In this document: positions 25,438-34,890 of the stretch, piece by piece | Numbering within the stretch: the stretch's first letter is position 1 | How the letters are laid out: each line of letters opens with the position of its first letter | Assembly: GCA_024690965.1 (NCBI GenBank) | Contig: JAILOG010000016.1 | Span: forward strand, 1-64,000 | From: Clostridiales bacterium | GTDB taxonomy: Bacteria > Bacillota > Clostridia > Oscillospirales > Acutalibacteraceae | Direction: 5' to 3' | DNA length: 64,000 nt | Program-made: the position numbers and the translations under genes | The notes under the pieces: model-generated | Told to the model about the DNA's origin: nothing | The model's database searches: none | What the model saw: the letters and a program-made list of their open reading frames with translations, nothing else

Positions 25438-26916
25438 ATGGAAGAAAGAAATCTTTATAAAGACATAGCAACCCGAACAGACTCAAGTATATATATCGGT
25501 GTTGTGGGACCTGTGCGCAGCGGCAAGTCTACATTTATTAAAAAGTTTATGGAAACGCTTGTTATACCAAATATTGAAGATGAAAACAAGCGTGAAAGAG
25601 CGCTTGATGAGCTGCCGCAGTCTTCGGCAGGAAAAACGGTTATGACTACCGAGCCAAAATTTGTTCCCGAGCAGGCAGTTGAAATCAATATCGGTGATAA
25701 TACCTCATTTAAAGTGAGAATGATCGACTGCGTAGGTTACGTTATTCCCGGCGCAAACGGATATCTTGAAGACGAAGCTCCCAGAATGGTAAGAACACCC
25801 TGGAGCGAAGAGGAAATACCGTTTGCCCTGGCAGCCGAAACAGGCACCAGAAAGGTTATTACCGACCACTCTACCATAGGGCTTGTAGTAACCACAGACG
25901 GCAGCATTACAGATATACCGTCACAAGAGTACCGTGAAGCCGAAAGACAGATAATAAGTGAATTAAAAGAAATAAATAAGCCTTTTATAATACTTCTAAA
26001 CACAGTGGACCCCGGCTCTCAGGAGGCAATAGAGCTTGCCGCGGAGCTTGCGGCTGAGTATCAAGTGCCTGTGCTGCCTATAAGCTGCACAGAGCTTGAC
26101 GAAAACGAGATAAAACGTATTCTCGCGCAAATACTTTTTGAGTTCCCTATAAAGAAAGTGAGCATTAATATGCCTTCATGGGTTTCAATGCTCGATAACG
26201 ATGATCCCGTAAAGCAAAGTATTTACGACAGCGTGAGAGGCGCAGCCGCAAAAGCCGAAAAAATACGTCAAATGCAAGATTTGTGCGATAGCATAACCAA
26301 ATGCGAGTGCATTGAAAACGGTGAGATCAATTCCATAGATTTAAGCAACGGCTGTTGTGAAATAACCTTTAAGCTTGACGACGGATTGTTCTATAAAATC
26401 CTAAGTGAAAAGACGGGAATGGATATAGAGGATGAAGCCGATTTGTTTGAAACTATCCTTGAGCTTTCATCGGGAAAAACAGAGATAGATAAAATAAAAC
26501 AGGCATACGACAGCGTTGTCAACACTGGCTACGGGATCGTGATGCCGACAATTGATGAACTGAAACTTGACGAACCCGAAATAATACGCCAAAGCGGAAA
26601 ATACGGCATAAGACTTCGTGCTTCCGCGCCGAGCGTTCATATGTTAAAAACAAACATAACCACCGAGGTAACGCCGATAGTCGGCTCGGAGCAGCAAAGC
26701 GAAGAGCTTGTAACATATCTGCTCAAAGAGTTCAGAGACGACCCCGTTAAAATTTGGGATTCAAATATATTCGGCAAATCACTGCATGAGCTTGTAAACG
26801 AGGGTATGCACAACAAGCTTTCACGTATGCCGCAAGACGCCCGAATGAAGCTTTGTGAAACGATAGAGCGTATCATAAACGACGGCTGCAACGGTTTGAT
26901 TTGCATTATTTTATAA
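25438..26916 (+). CDS. spoIVA: Stage IV sporulation protein A (spore coat scaffold ATPase)
   Basis: SpoIVA is an ATPase that polymerises around the forespore and forms the base layer of the coat. The Walker A motif is GPVRSGKST at residues ~22-30. The middle and C-terminal domains carry family segments such as GANGYLEDEAPRMVRTPW and the final LSRMPQDARMKL. With the ATG at 25438 the protein has 492 residues, equal to the Bacillus protein. An in-frame ATG at 25411 would only add TMKGGTKH-like residues. A sigma-E-type promoter is upstream. Confidence 0.97.
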   Translation: MEERNLYKDIATRTDSSIYIGVVGPVRSGKSTFIKKFMETLVIPNIEDENKRERALDELPQSSAGKTVMTTEPKFVPEQAVEINIGDNTSFKVRMIDCVGYVIPGANGYLEDEAPRMVRTPWSEEEIPFALAAETGTRKVITDHSTIGLVVTTDGSITDIPSQEYREAERQIISELKEINKPFIILLNTVDPGSQEAIELAAELAAEYQVPVLPISCTELDENEIKRILAQILFEFPIKKVSINMPSWVSMLDNDDPVKQSIYDSVRGAAAKAEKIRQMQDLCDSITKCECIENGEINSIDLSNGCCEITFKLDDGLFYKILSEKTGMDIEDEADLFETILELSSGKTEIDKIKQAYDSVVNTGYGIVMPTIDELKLDEPEIIRQSGKYGIRLRASAPSVHMLKTNITTEVTPIVGSEQQSEELVTYLLKEFRDDPVKIWDSNIFGKSLHELVNEGMHNKLSRMPQDARMKLCETIERIINDGCNGLICIIL

Positions 26917-26939
26917 TAAAATCAATAAAAGTATATAAA

Positions 26940-26980
26940 ATATCGCTCCGCACGGTAAAGTATCCGTGTGGAGCGATATT
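26940..26980. terminator. Bidirectional terminator between spoIVA and the efflux gene
   Basis: Bases 26940-26955 and 26964-26979 form a 16-bp stem (core TATCGCTCCGCACGG; one G-U pair) with an 8-base loop. T-rich sequence follows on the plus strand and A-rich sequence precedes it. The two genes converge here. Confidence 0.8.
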
Positions 26981-26991
26981 ATGTTTGTATT

Positions 26992-28164
26992 CTAAAACTC
27001 TCCCGTAAAAGAATGATCGATTTTAATTACACACATATATTTTGAATCATATTCTCTTACGATTTTCGATATTTTGTCTTTGATATCATTATCGCTTATA
27101 CCTATGTCGCGGGGAACTACGCAGTCAAATATAACGTTTGTGTGAGTTATTCCCGGAACAATTCTGAGGTCATGTATTGTAAGATTTTCGTTAATGGATT
27201 TGATTTTCTCCGAAATTATGTGACGCAGATCATTTACTGCGCTGTCACCTGTGATAATGGGGTCGTAATGCACGATAAGCTGCATATTGTGCTTATTCAT
27301 AAAGTCGTATTCGATATTATCAATGATATCGTGGCTTTTAAGCACGTCCTCTTCCGCTGCCATTTCTATATGCACACCTGCAAAGCATCTGCCGGGACCG
27401 TAATCATGGATAATGAGATCGTGCGTTCCCAAAACGCCTTCATAGCTCAGTATTTCTTTTTCTATCATATCAACAAGCTCTTTGTCGGGCGCTATGCCGA
27501 GCAGTGGGTCAATTGTCTCCTTTACAAGCTTGTATCCGCTTATAATTATAAATACAGCCACAGCCATTGCCATTATGCCGTCAAGTTTGATTCCCCAGAT
27601 ATTCGATATTATCAGAGATATAAGAACGGCGCCTGTGGAGATTATGTCATTTCTGCTGTCATTTGCAACAGCGAAAAGCGCGTCCGAAGATATCTTTTTA
27701 CCAATTGATCTGTAAAACAGCATCATAATAAGCTTGACTGCCATAGATACGATCATTATTATCACGGATACAGCTTCGAGCTTTATATCATCGGGTGAAA
27801 TGATTTTTTCTATACTGGTTTTGAATAACTCTATTCCGATTACCATAACAAGCACTGAAACCAACAAAGCCGATATATATTCATATCTTCCGTGACCGAA
27901 TGGGTGTTCCTTGTCGGCAGGCTTGCCCGAAAGGGTGAAGCCAAACAAGCTTATTATGCTTGAAGACGCGTCTGAAAGGTTATTCATGGCATCCGCAATT
28001 ATAGACAGTGAGCCTGATATGATACCTGCAAATCCCTTACCCAAAAACAGAAGAATATTTAAAATTATTCCCGTAATGCTTGCAAATTTGCCGTAGCTTG
28101 CACGCACTTGCACATCGTCGGTATTTTGATGATCTTTTATAAAAAGCTTTATAAAACGGTTCAT
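26992..28164 (-). CDS. Cation diffusion facilitator, manganese type
   Basis: This 390-residue protein has six membrane helices and a cytoplasmic ferredoxin-like domain, as in CDF exporters. The metal-site residues suggest the Mn group: helix 2 reads NNLSD (N and D four apart) and helix 5 reads DSRND (D and D four apart), where zinc transporters have His-Asp pairs. It therefore probably pumps Mn2+ (or Fe2+) out of the cell in exchange for protons. The C-terminal extension beyond 300 residues is longer than in the simplest members. The ATG has CGGAGG upstream. The specificity is inferred from those four residues only. Confidence 0.88.
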   Translation of the reverse strand: MNRFIKLFIKDHQNTDDVQVRASYGKFASITGIILNILLFLGKGFAGIISGSLSIIADAMNNLSDASSSIISLFGFTLSGKPADKEHPFGHGRYEYISALLVSVLVMVIGIELFKTSIEKIISPDDIKLEAVSVIIMIVSMAVKLIMMLFYRSIGKKISSDALFAVANDSRNDIISTGAVLISLIISNIWGIKLDGIMAMAVAVFIIISGYKLVKETIDPLLGIAPDKELVDMIEKEILSYEGVLGTHDLIIHDYGPGRCFAGVHIEMAAEEDVLKSHDIIDNIEYDFMNKHNMQLIVHYDPIITGDSAVNDLRHIISEKIKSINENLTIHDLRIVPGITHTNVIFDCVVPRDIGISDNDIKDKISKIVREYDSKYMCVIKIDHSFTGEF

Positions 28165-28187
28165 ATTTCCTCCGTTTAAGAAATGAT

Positions 28188-28211
28188 AACGGGGCTGAAA
28201 CAGCCCCGTTT
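28188..28211 (-). terminator. Hairpin between the zinc-ribbon and efflux genes
   Basis: AACGGGGCTG (28188-28197) and CAGCCCCGTT (28201-28210) form a GC-rich 10-bp stem. On the minus strand it follows the zinc-ribbon gene; the tail TATCATTTCTT is only moderately T-rich, so termination may be partial. Confidence 0.6.
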
Positions 28212-28234
28212 AAACACATTATGTTTAACTGTGA

Positions 28235-28870
28235 TTAATAATATGCATAGTATGTGAGCGGATTGGAAAAAACTACGCACGCGGAGCACGCAGCTACAAG
28301 TATTCCGAGTACTATACCTACTATGAAACCGATTAACGCAAATTTTCCGTAGCCTTTTGCGCTCTTTGGCTTGGTTGAGTTATACACACAGAAAAGTATA
28401 AGACCTACAAGCGGTATAAAGAAGCTTAATACTTCAAGTCCTACGCTCGGTTTGTCCTCAGGATCATAAACGGTGGCATTTACAGGCTGCGCACCCTGAT
28501 ACTGACCGTTTTGATACGGCGGTTGTTGTTGATACTGACCGCCAAATTGACCGCCCTGCGCGCCGTTGTTTTGATATACATTGTATCCTTGTTGCTGATA
28601 GTTTGGCTGACCCGCATATCCTTGCTGAGGCTGTTGCGGCTGTTGGGGTTGCTGTGGTTGTTGAACAAAACCTTCATTCTGTACAGGTATAGCCTGTTGG
28701 AAATCCTGCTGTGGATACTCTTGAACAGGTTGAGGCTCGGTTGGTGTGTAAGCTGCCTGCGGTTGTTCCTCAGGCTGTTGTTGAGGTTGTGCTTCGTATG
28801 GAGTTCCGCAAACAGAGCAGAATCTCTCATTTTCGTTAAGTTGGTTTCCGCAATTAGAACAAAATGCCAT
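28235..28870 (-). CDS. Zinc-ribbon membrane protein with Gln/Pro-rich linker
   Basis: This 211-residue protein starts with a zinc ribbon (FCSNCGNQLNENERFCSVCG; two CxxC pairs), followed by a long linker of Gln, Pro, Tyr and Gly with QPQ repeats (about 28500-28800), then two hydrophobic segments (~residues 145-165 and 180-205). The plan resembles the clostridial DUF4190-like zinc-ribbon proteins, whose role is unknown. The true start is the ATG at 28868-28870 with AAGGGGA upstream, not the TTG three codons earlier. It is 36 bases downstream of the dockerin peptidase on the same strand and could be cotranscribed. Confidence 0.85.
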   Translation of the reverse strand: MAFCSNCGNQLNENERFCSVCGTPYEAQPQQQPEEQPQAAYTPTEPQPVQEYPQQDFQQAIPVQNEGFVQQPQQPQQPQQPQQGYAGQPNYQQQGYNVYQNNGAQGGQFGGQYQQQPPYQNGQYQGAQPVNATVYDPEDKPSVGLEVLSFFIPLVGLILFCVYNSTKPKSAKGYGKFALIGFIVGIVLGILVAACSACVVFSNPLTYYAYY

Positions 28871-28906
28871 ATACAATTCCCCTTATTAAAATATATTGAT
28901 TAATTG

Positions 28907-30697
28907 TTAAAACTCAGTAATAAGTTTTGCGACATATCTTTGAATTTCAACAACATCCTCCATTGTTATTTTGCCGTCTTTGGTAACATCTGCGGATTTG
29001 CTGCAGAATTCGTATACTTTTTCTGGCTGTATGAGTTTAGCGATTATTTTTTGAGAGGTTGTTACGTCTTCCATATTAACAAAACTGTCGCCGTTTGCGT
29101 CTCCCAAAAGATATTCATCATCTAAATCAACCTTTTCTATATCGATTTCAGATTCAATATTATCCTTTTGCCAAACAGCGTAAAGGGTAATGTCGCGGTT
29201 GCCTGAATATATATCCCCGGGCAAATATTCCGCTTCCGTTGCGTTATCCGCAGTTGCCCAGCCAATAAACTTATAGCCTTTTCTTATCGGCTCTTCACTT
29301 GAAAGGTTTATATCATGGTCGTAACTCTTTGTTTGATATTGGGGGGCGTTTATACCTCCGTTGCCAAGATAAAATATGATAAATTTCTGTTCGCCTACAT
29401 TAAGTGTTGAAAACTTGTAGGTGTTGCTTAAGTACATTCCACCGTCCAGAACAACATACGCCTGATAATAATACTCGGTGTTGGATTTCAAATTTCCGCA
29501 TATAGCGGCAAGATCCAAAATTATATTTGAGTTTGTATCCTGTATATCGGTGTCTATATTATACCTTTGCATATTACCGGGTTCAGTACCTATGTAACAG
29601 CCGTAGCCCGACACGTTTTCTTCGGAATTATTATGACACCAGAAAGATATTTTTCCTCCTGTTTGAGATATCTCAGTTACCGTTATATCTTCAAGATTAC
29701 ATAAAGATGTGCCTGCTGTTACAAAAGACGTATAGTCAGACTTGTAGGTTTCTCCGTTTATTACGGCATAAACTCTGTAATAGTATTTTGTTCCCGGAGC
29801 AAGCGGACGGTACAGGTTATAAACACTCATAAACACATCAAGCTCGGGGCTGCGGTCGTCGGCTTTTATGGAAACGGTTGTTGTATTGCTCAGTACTTGA
29901 CCTATTTCAAAACCGTATTCCGATATTGTGCCGTTTACGTTGTTTGTAATATGAGCGTTGATAAAGAAATCGTTTGTATCTACCGCAGTTCCCATATCGT
30001 TTATGGTAGCTTTCTTTGTTGATTCCAAAAATGTAAAGCAACACCTGAGCTTAAAATACTGTTTTCCCTCGGATGAACCGTAATATAATTCGTTTTCGGT
30101 CATCCAATCGCCCAAAGCCGTTGTTCCGCGCTTTTCCATATCAGCGGCGGAATCAAGCGTAAGCACTTTTCCGTTTTGCGGGTTATAATCAACAAGAGCT
30201 ATAAAGTGACCGTGTACCATTCCAACGCACACACGACCCTGCTGAAGCTCGCTTATAAGCTTGTTCCATATAATATCCATCGCCGCCTGAGTTTTGGGGT
30301 ATGTACCGTTTAGAGGAACATAGCTTGAAAATTCGTATTTCTCCGTGCATCTGAAATTATATTCGGGACCGAAACGGTCTGCGAGTCCTTTCGCGACGGA
30401 GTGCATGGAGCCTTGACCGGCAATATAAAAGTTTCTTCCTGCGTAATCGCCCCATTTATGTATTTCGTCGATGCTGAACTGATGTTTCGTCAAATACGAT
30501 ACGGCGTTAAGAGTAGAAAATGTTCCGCAGGCAGACCTTCCGAGCGTGCTTGAACCGTAAGGATACTCAGACCAGCGCGGATCTTTTTGTTGCAAAACAT
30601 CAAGTCCGGCAGTTTCCGCCGCATACGCAGGAATAAATACATTTAACGCCAATAAGGCAATAATTAAAACCGATATTATTCTTTTTGTTGTTTTCAT
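28907..30697 (-). CDS. Secreted C39-like cysteine peptidase with fibronectin-like, InlB-type repeat and dockerin
   Basis: This 596-residue protein starts with a signal peptide (~27 residues). A papain-like C39-type peptidase domain follows: catalytic Cys57 in GRSACGTFSTLNAV, His164 in VHGHFIALVDYN and Asp182 in TLDSAAD. Two beta-sandwich segments (about 230-330, 335-440) resemble fibronectin type III domains. Then comes a Listeria-Bacteroides (InlB B-type) repeat (YKFIGWATADNA, ITLYAVW). Residues ~530-595 are a type I dockerin with GDANGDSFVNMEDV and ADVTKDGKITMEDV. It likely cuts peptides or cross-links outside the cell, docked on a cohesin. The SD is AGGGGCG. Confidence 0.85.
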   Translation of the reverse strand: MKTTKRIISVLIIALLALNVFIPAYAAETAGLDVLQQKDPRWSEYPYGSSTLGRSACGTFSTLNAVSYLTKHQFSIDEIHKWGDYAGRNFYIAGQGSMHSVAKGLADRFGPEYNFRCTEKYEFSSYVPLNGTYPKTQAAMDIIWNKLISELQQGRVCVGMVHGHFIALVDYNPQNGKVLTLDSAADMEKRGTTALGDWMTENELYYGSSEGKQYFKLRCCFTFLESTKKATINDMGTAVDTNDFFINAHITNNVNGTISEYGFEIGQVLSNTTTVSIKADDRSPELDVFMSVYNLYRPLAPGTKYYYRVYAVINGETYKSDYTSFVTAGTSLCNLEDITVTEISQTGGKISFWCHNNSEENVSGYGCYIGTEPGNMQRYNIDTDIQDTNSNIILDLAAICGNLKSNTEYYYQAYVVLDGGMYLSNTYKFSTLNVGEQKFIIFYLGNGGINAPQYQTKSYDHDINLSSEEPIRKGYKFIGWATADNATEAEYLPGDIYSGNRDITLYAVWQKDNIESEIDIEKVDLDDEYLLGDANGDSFVNMEDVTTSQKIIAKLIQPEKVYEFCSKSADVTKDGKITMEDVVEIQRYVAKLITEF

Positions 30698-30736
30698 AAA
30701 TCAATCGCCCCTAACAACACAATATATATTAGGTTC

Positions 30737-30765
30737 ATTATACATTTTTTTATTGTTGCAGTCAA
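30737..30765 (-). promoter_or_regulatory. Sigma-A promoter of the dockerin peptidase gene
   Basis: On the minus strand, TTGACT (30760-30765) and TATAAT (30737-30742) are separated by 17 bases. It directs the peptidase gene starting at 30697. Confidence 0.8.
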
Positions 30766-30906
30766 TGTTTTTTTGTACATATTTTTTAGTTTTTTTCTAA
30801 AATAAAGAAAAAAATAAACATCATTACACAATTGTTACAATTAATTCAAAATTGAAAACCCTTCTGTGGCTTTATTAATGAATAAATGGCTAAGCAAATA
30901 AAATGC

Positions 30907-30934
30907 TTGACTAAATCAATAATTATGGTACAAT
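30907..30934 (+). promoter_or_regulatory. Promoter of the RNase J gene
   Basis: TTGACT (30907-30912) and TACAAT (30929-30934) are 16 bases apart, leaving a leader of about 80 bases before the GTG start. The 326-base divergent gap between 30698 and 31023 holds this and the minus promoter and nothing else I can name. Confidence 0.7.
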
Positions 30935-31023
30935 AATTAAGTTATATTGGTAGGGTTTTACTTTAGGACAGAATTAAGATTTTAGGAATATACATATAAA
31001 CAATTAAAAACGGAGGTTATTGC

Positions 31024-32904
31024 GTGAATTTTAACTCAGGCTCTGACAGAAAGAATTCTTCAAAGCAGACAAGAAAAAACAATCAGTCCCAAAACAGACA
31101 AACAGCTCAGAGCTCTGCCCAGACTGCGAGAAGGTCGCAGAATAATCGAGGTCATAAACAAACAGGCAGAGTGAATAAAGAAAGAAAAGTATTGCGCGGC
31201 GGTCAAAAGCTGCCTGCAAAATTTGATAAGCATATTGAAGAAAAAAAGAATATTCCCGTAAAGATTGCCTTTCTCGGCGGACTTAACGAAATTGGAAAGA
31301 ATATAACACTGTTTGAGTGTGAAAACGATATAGTTATCATAGACTGCGGTATGGCGTTCCCGGACATTGATATGCTGGGTGTAGACCTTGTTATACCGGA
31401 TTTCAGCTATGTGCTTGAGAATAAATCTAAAATAAGGGGAATCCTCCTTACTCACGGACACGAGGACCATATAGGCGCGTTACCGTATTTGCTGAAAGAT
31501 TTAAAGGTGCCTGTATATTCTACGGCGCTTACCATAGGATTGGTTCAAAACAAGCTCAGCGAACACGATGTAGGAACCTGTGAACTTCGCACGGTAAAGG
31601 CGGGGGATAAAATAGAATTCGGTTGTATGACCGCGGAACTTATACACGTTAATCATTCAATCCCCGATGCAGTGGCAGTTGCATTGCACACACCGGGCGG
31701 TACGATTGTACACACGGGAGATTTTAAAATAGACTTTACTCCCACAACAGACGAGATAATAGACTTGGCAAAATTCGCCTCATTGGGACAAGAGGGCGTC
31801 TTGGCGCTCATGGCTGACTCTACAAACGCACAGCGTCCGGGTTATACCATGACCGAGCAAACGGTAAACGCATCTTTTGAGCATTTGTTCGCAAGAGCCG
31901 AAAACAGCAGAATAATTATCGCTACATTTGCATCTAACATAAGTCGTGTTCAGCAAATAATAAATTGCTCGCAAAAATTTAAGCGCAAGGTAGCGTTTAC
32001 CGGCAGAAGTATGATAAATTACATTTCCACCGCCAAAGAGCTTGGTTATTTAAAGGTACCCGACGGCATAATTGTTGATATAGATGAGCTTAATAATCTT
32101 GAACCCGGACAAAGCGTTGTTGTTTCAACGGGCAGTCAGGGCGAGCCCATGAGCGCGTTGTACAGAATGGCGTTTTCCGACCACAAAAAGGTGTGCGTTG
32201 GCGCGGGGGATTTTATAATAATATCTGCAAATCCCATACCCGGTAACGAAAAGATGGTGGGCACTGTAGTAGACGAGCTTCTAAAGCGCGGATGTGAGGT
32301 AGTGTATGAATCTATGTATGAGGTACACGTTTCGGGTCATGCGTGCCGTGAAGAATTAAAAATAATTCACGCGCTGACAAAACCAAAGCTTTTTATACCT
32401 GTACACGGCGAACAAAAGCACCTTAAAAAGCACGCTGATTTAGCAATGAGTATGGGTATGCCTAAACAGAATATATTTATAGGTGATATCGGCAGCTGTA
32501 TAGAAATATCTCAAAAGGGAATAAAAGAATTAGCGCCGGTAACATCGGGAAATATTTTTGTAGACGGTCTTGGTGTGGGCGATGTAGGCAGTATTGTTTT
32601 GCGCGACAGAAAGCTTTTATCAGAAGACGGACTTATAGTTGTTGTTGCGGGGCTTGATACGGCTCACGGCGAGCTTATCAGCGGACCGGATATCGTATCG
32701 AGAGGATTTGTGTATGTAAAAGAATCGGAAGACCTGCTCGAGGGAATAAGAGAGGTCGCTACAAATCAATTCATAAAGTGTATGGATGACAAAATGCGGG
32801 ATCACAATTCAATTAAAAACCGCGTAAAAGAATCCATACTCAGATATATAACGGCAAAGACGGGAAGAACTCCGATGATACTTACAATTATAGTTGAATT
32901 GTAA
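31024..32904 (+). CDS. rnj: Ribonuclease J
   Basis: RNase J is a metallo-beta-lactamase nuclease with endo- and 5'-exoribonuclease activity, central to RNA turnover in Firmicutes. The catalytic motif is HGHEDHIGALPYLL, and PTNAQRPG-like DSTNAQRPG and the beta-CASP region with SGHACREE follow. The C-terminal domain is present. An unusual N-terminal extension of ~60-70 residues is rich in Asn, Gln, Arg and Ser and looks disordered, perhaps binding RNA. GTG at 31024 has CGGAGG upstream. At 626 residues it is longer than the usual 555, all of it at the N-terminus. Which of J1 or J2 cannot be told. Confidence 0.95.
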   Translation: MNFNSGSDRKNSSKQTRKNNQSQNRQTAQSSAQTARRSQNNRGHKQTGRVNKERKVLRGGQKLPAKFDKHIEEKKNIPVKIAFLGGLNEIGKNITLFECENDIVIIDCGMAFPDIDMLGVDLVIPDFSYVLENKSKIRGILLTHGHEDHIGALPYLLKDLKVPVYSTALTIGLVQNKLSEHDVGTCELRTVKAGDKIEFGCMTAELIHVNHSIPDAVAVALHTPGGTIVHTGDFKIDFTPTTDEIIDLAKFASLGQEGVLALMADSTNAQRPGYTMTEQTVNASFEHLFARAENSRIIIATFASNISRVQQIINCSQKFKRKVAFTGRSMINYISTAKELGYLKVPDGIIVDIDELNNLEPGQSVVVSTGSQGEPMSALYRMAFSDHKKVCVGAGDFIIISANPIPGNEKMVGTVVDELLKRGCEVVYESMYEVHVSGHACREELKIIHALTKPKLFIPVHGEQKHLKKHADLAMSMGMPKQNIFIGDIGSCIEISQKGIKELAPVTSGNIFVDGLGVGDVGSIVLRDRKLLSEDGLIVVVAGLDTAHGELISGPDIVSRGFVYVKESEDLLEGIREVATNQFIKCMDDKMRDHNSIKNRVKESILRYITAKTGRTPMILTIIVEL

Positions 32905-32929
32905 ATTTAGCAAATCAGAGGTGATTTGA

Positions 32930-34876
32930 TTGAAATATAAAAACAAATGGTCGCTTACCCCTTATTTTTTGATTTTTTCGGGTATAATGCTGTTTTTCGC
33001 GATTGCTTCGTTTAAATACAGCAAGCTTTTGTTCGCGCTTGAAATACTGCTTGTTGCGGCTTCTGTTTTGGCAGTATTGATTTCTGCGCTGTCTATGAAA
33101 AAGTATATTTCAAAGGTTACCAAAATAGCTCTTAAAGGAATGAACGGCACTGACCGTAAATTCCTTCAGGGGTTTGGTTTTCCTGTCGCGATAACGGGCA
33201 TTGACGGAGATATTGTGTGGACAAACGAGGCTTTTGCAAACCTTATATCTTACGACCATACTCCTCACGGGGAATACATAACAAATTATCTCGGCAGCAA
33301 TTCAATAAGAAAGGCGTTTTCAAGCGATGGATTAAATGTTTCGGCAGGAACCGACAAATTTACCGTGTTTGCCAGCAGAACGGAAAGCGGAGTTGTGTTT
33401 TATTTTTTTAACGACACTGAATTAAAGGATATACGAGAAAAATATATCGCGACAAGACCTTGCGTGGCTTCCATAGTTTTTGATAACAGAGAAGAGTTTG
33501 AGCGCGACGAAAACACTGATACGCTTAACTCGGTACTTGCACCGCTGGAAAGCGCGCTTATAAAATGGGCTAACAACTATAACGGCTCTTTCAGACACAT
33601 TTCGGGCGGTAAATATACCGTTGTATTTGAAGAAGATAATTTCAGCAAAATCATTAACAGCAATTTTGATATTCTCGATGAAATAAGAAGCATAAAATCT
33701 TCCGCGGGCACAGCCGCTACCGTATCTATAGGTGTTGGTACAGGCGGAGATAGCTTTAAGGAATGTGACGCGTGGTCTAAAAAAGCATTGGAAATGGCGC
33801 TCGGCAGAGGCGGAGACCAGGCTGTTATAAAAAATGAGAATGATTTCAGCTTCTACGGCGGAATATCACAGGGCGTTGAGCGTCACAACAAAGTTCGCTC
33901 ACGTGTTTACGCCGCCGCAATAAGCGAAAAAATAAAAGAATCCGACAGAGTGTTTATAATGGGACATAATTTTTCGGATCTGGATTGCATAGGCGCCGCC
34001 GCAGGGCTTTATGCCATTGTAAATAAAATGGGCAAAAAAGCCTGCATTGTGGTAAAGGCGGCTCAATCACCCGCGTTGCCGCTTATTTCAAGCCTTGAAA
34101 AAACGGTAAAACCCGAAATGTTTTCAGATCCCGCAGAGGCAGTAAAGAATATTAACGATAAATCTTTGCTGATAATTGTAGATACTCATTCGTCTGCTTT
34201 TCTTGAAAGCACAGAGCTTTATCTTAAAGCCAAAAACGTGATCGTTATAGACCATCACAGAATGATGGTAAACCATATCGCAAACGCGGCTGTTTTTTAT
34301 CAGGAAACTTTTGCGTCGAGCGCGTGCGAAATGGTATCGGAGCTTGTGCAGTATATGGACGAAAGCGCAATTACCAAGCCGATCGCCGAGGCGCTTATGT
34401 CGGGAATTATGCTTGATACAAAAAATTTCACCGTAAAAACAGGCTCGCGTACCTTTGAAGCTTCGGCGTTTTTATCGTCTAAATCTGCCGATACAATAGC
34501 CGTTAAACAGCTGTTTGCAAATACACTCGACGATTACAAGGCAAAATGTGAGCTTGTTTTCAATTCTGAGCTTTACGGAAACTGCGCCGTTGCGACCACA
34601 ACAAAGCAACTTAAAAATATAAGAGTTGTCGCGGCTCAGGCTGCCGATGAAATGCTCAATATTCAAAACGTTGACGCATCTTATGTTGTTTTCCCCATAG
34701 ACGGAGGAATAAGTATTTCGGCAAGATCGCTGGGTAAGGTGAATGTTCAGCTTGTAATGGAGAGTATGGGCGGCGGCGGTCATCATACAATGGCGGCTGT
34801 TCAGCTTAAAGATGTAAGTGTTGAACAGGGAAGAGATTTGTTGCTCGAAAAAATTGACGAGAGCAAACTATCCTAA
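32930..34876 (+). CDS. gdpP: Cyclic-di-AMP phosphodiesterase GdpP
   Basis: This 648-residue membrane protein degrades cyclic di-AMP. Two N-terminal transmembrane helices are followed by a PAS-like domain, a degenerate GGDEF-type domain (no GGDEF motif is readable), and the DHH/DHHA1 phosphodiesterase (MGHNFSDLDCIGAAAG, VIVIDHHRMM, SGIMLDTKNF, and GGGGHHTMAA). The TTG start at 32930 has AGAGGTGA at 32917-32924. It is followed by rplI and dnaB, as yybT-rplI-dnaC in Bacillus. The cyclic di-AMP pool it sets controls potassium and wall homeostasis. Confidence 0.95.
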   Translation: MKYKNKWSLTPYFLIFSGIMLFFAIASFKYSKLLFALEILLVAASVLAVLISALSMKKYISKVTKIALKGMNGTDRKFLQGFGFPVAITGIDGDIVWTNEAFANLISYDHTPHGEYITNYLGSNSIRKAFSSDGLNVSAGTDKFTVFASRTESGVVFYFFNDTELKDIREKYIATRPCVASIVFDNREEFERDENTDTLNSVLAPLESALIKWANNYNGSFRHISGGKYTVVFEEDNFSKIINSNFDILDEIRSIKSSAGTAATVSIGVGTGGDSFKECDAWSKKALEMALGRGGDQAVIKNENDFSFYGGISQGVERHNKVRSRVYAAAISEKIKESDRVFIMGHNFSDLDCIGAAAGLYAIVNKMGKKACIVVKAAQSPALPLISSLEKTVKPEMFSDPAEAVKNINDKSLLIIVDTHSSAFLESTELYLKAKNVIVIDHHRMMVNHIANAAVFYQETFASSACEMVSELVQYMDESAITKPIAEALMSGIMLDTKNFTVKTGSRTFEASAFLSSKSADTIAVKQLFANTLDDYKAKCELVFNSELYGNCAVATTTKQLKNIRVVAAQAADEMLNIQNVDASYVVFPIDGGISISARSLGKVNVQLVMESMGGGGHHTMAAVQLKDVSVEQGRDLLLEKIDESKLS

Positions 34877-34890
34877 GGAGGTAAAATATT

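Noticed and set aside
28620-28700. CAG/CTG-like triplet repeats as a satellite or CRISPR-like element
   Set aside because: They are in-frame codons for Gln/Pro in a coding region with no unique spacers.
28511-28903. Plus-strand Leu/Arg-rich open frame opposite the zinc-ribbon gene
   Set aside because: It is the complement of the Gln/Pro repeats; the repeated Leu pattern is an artefact.
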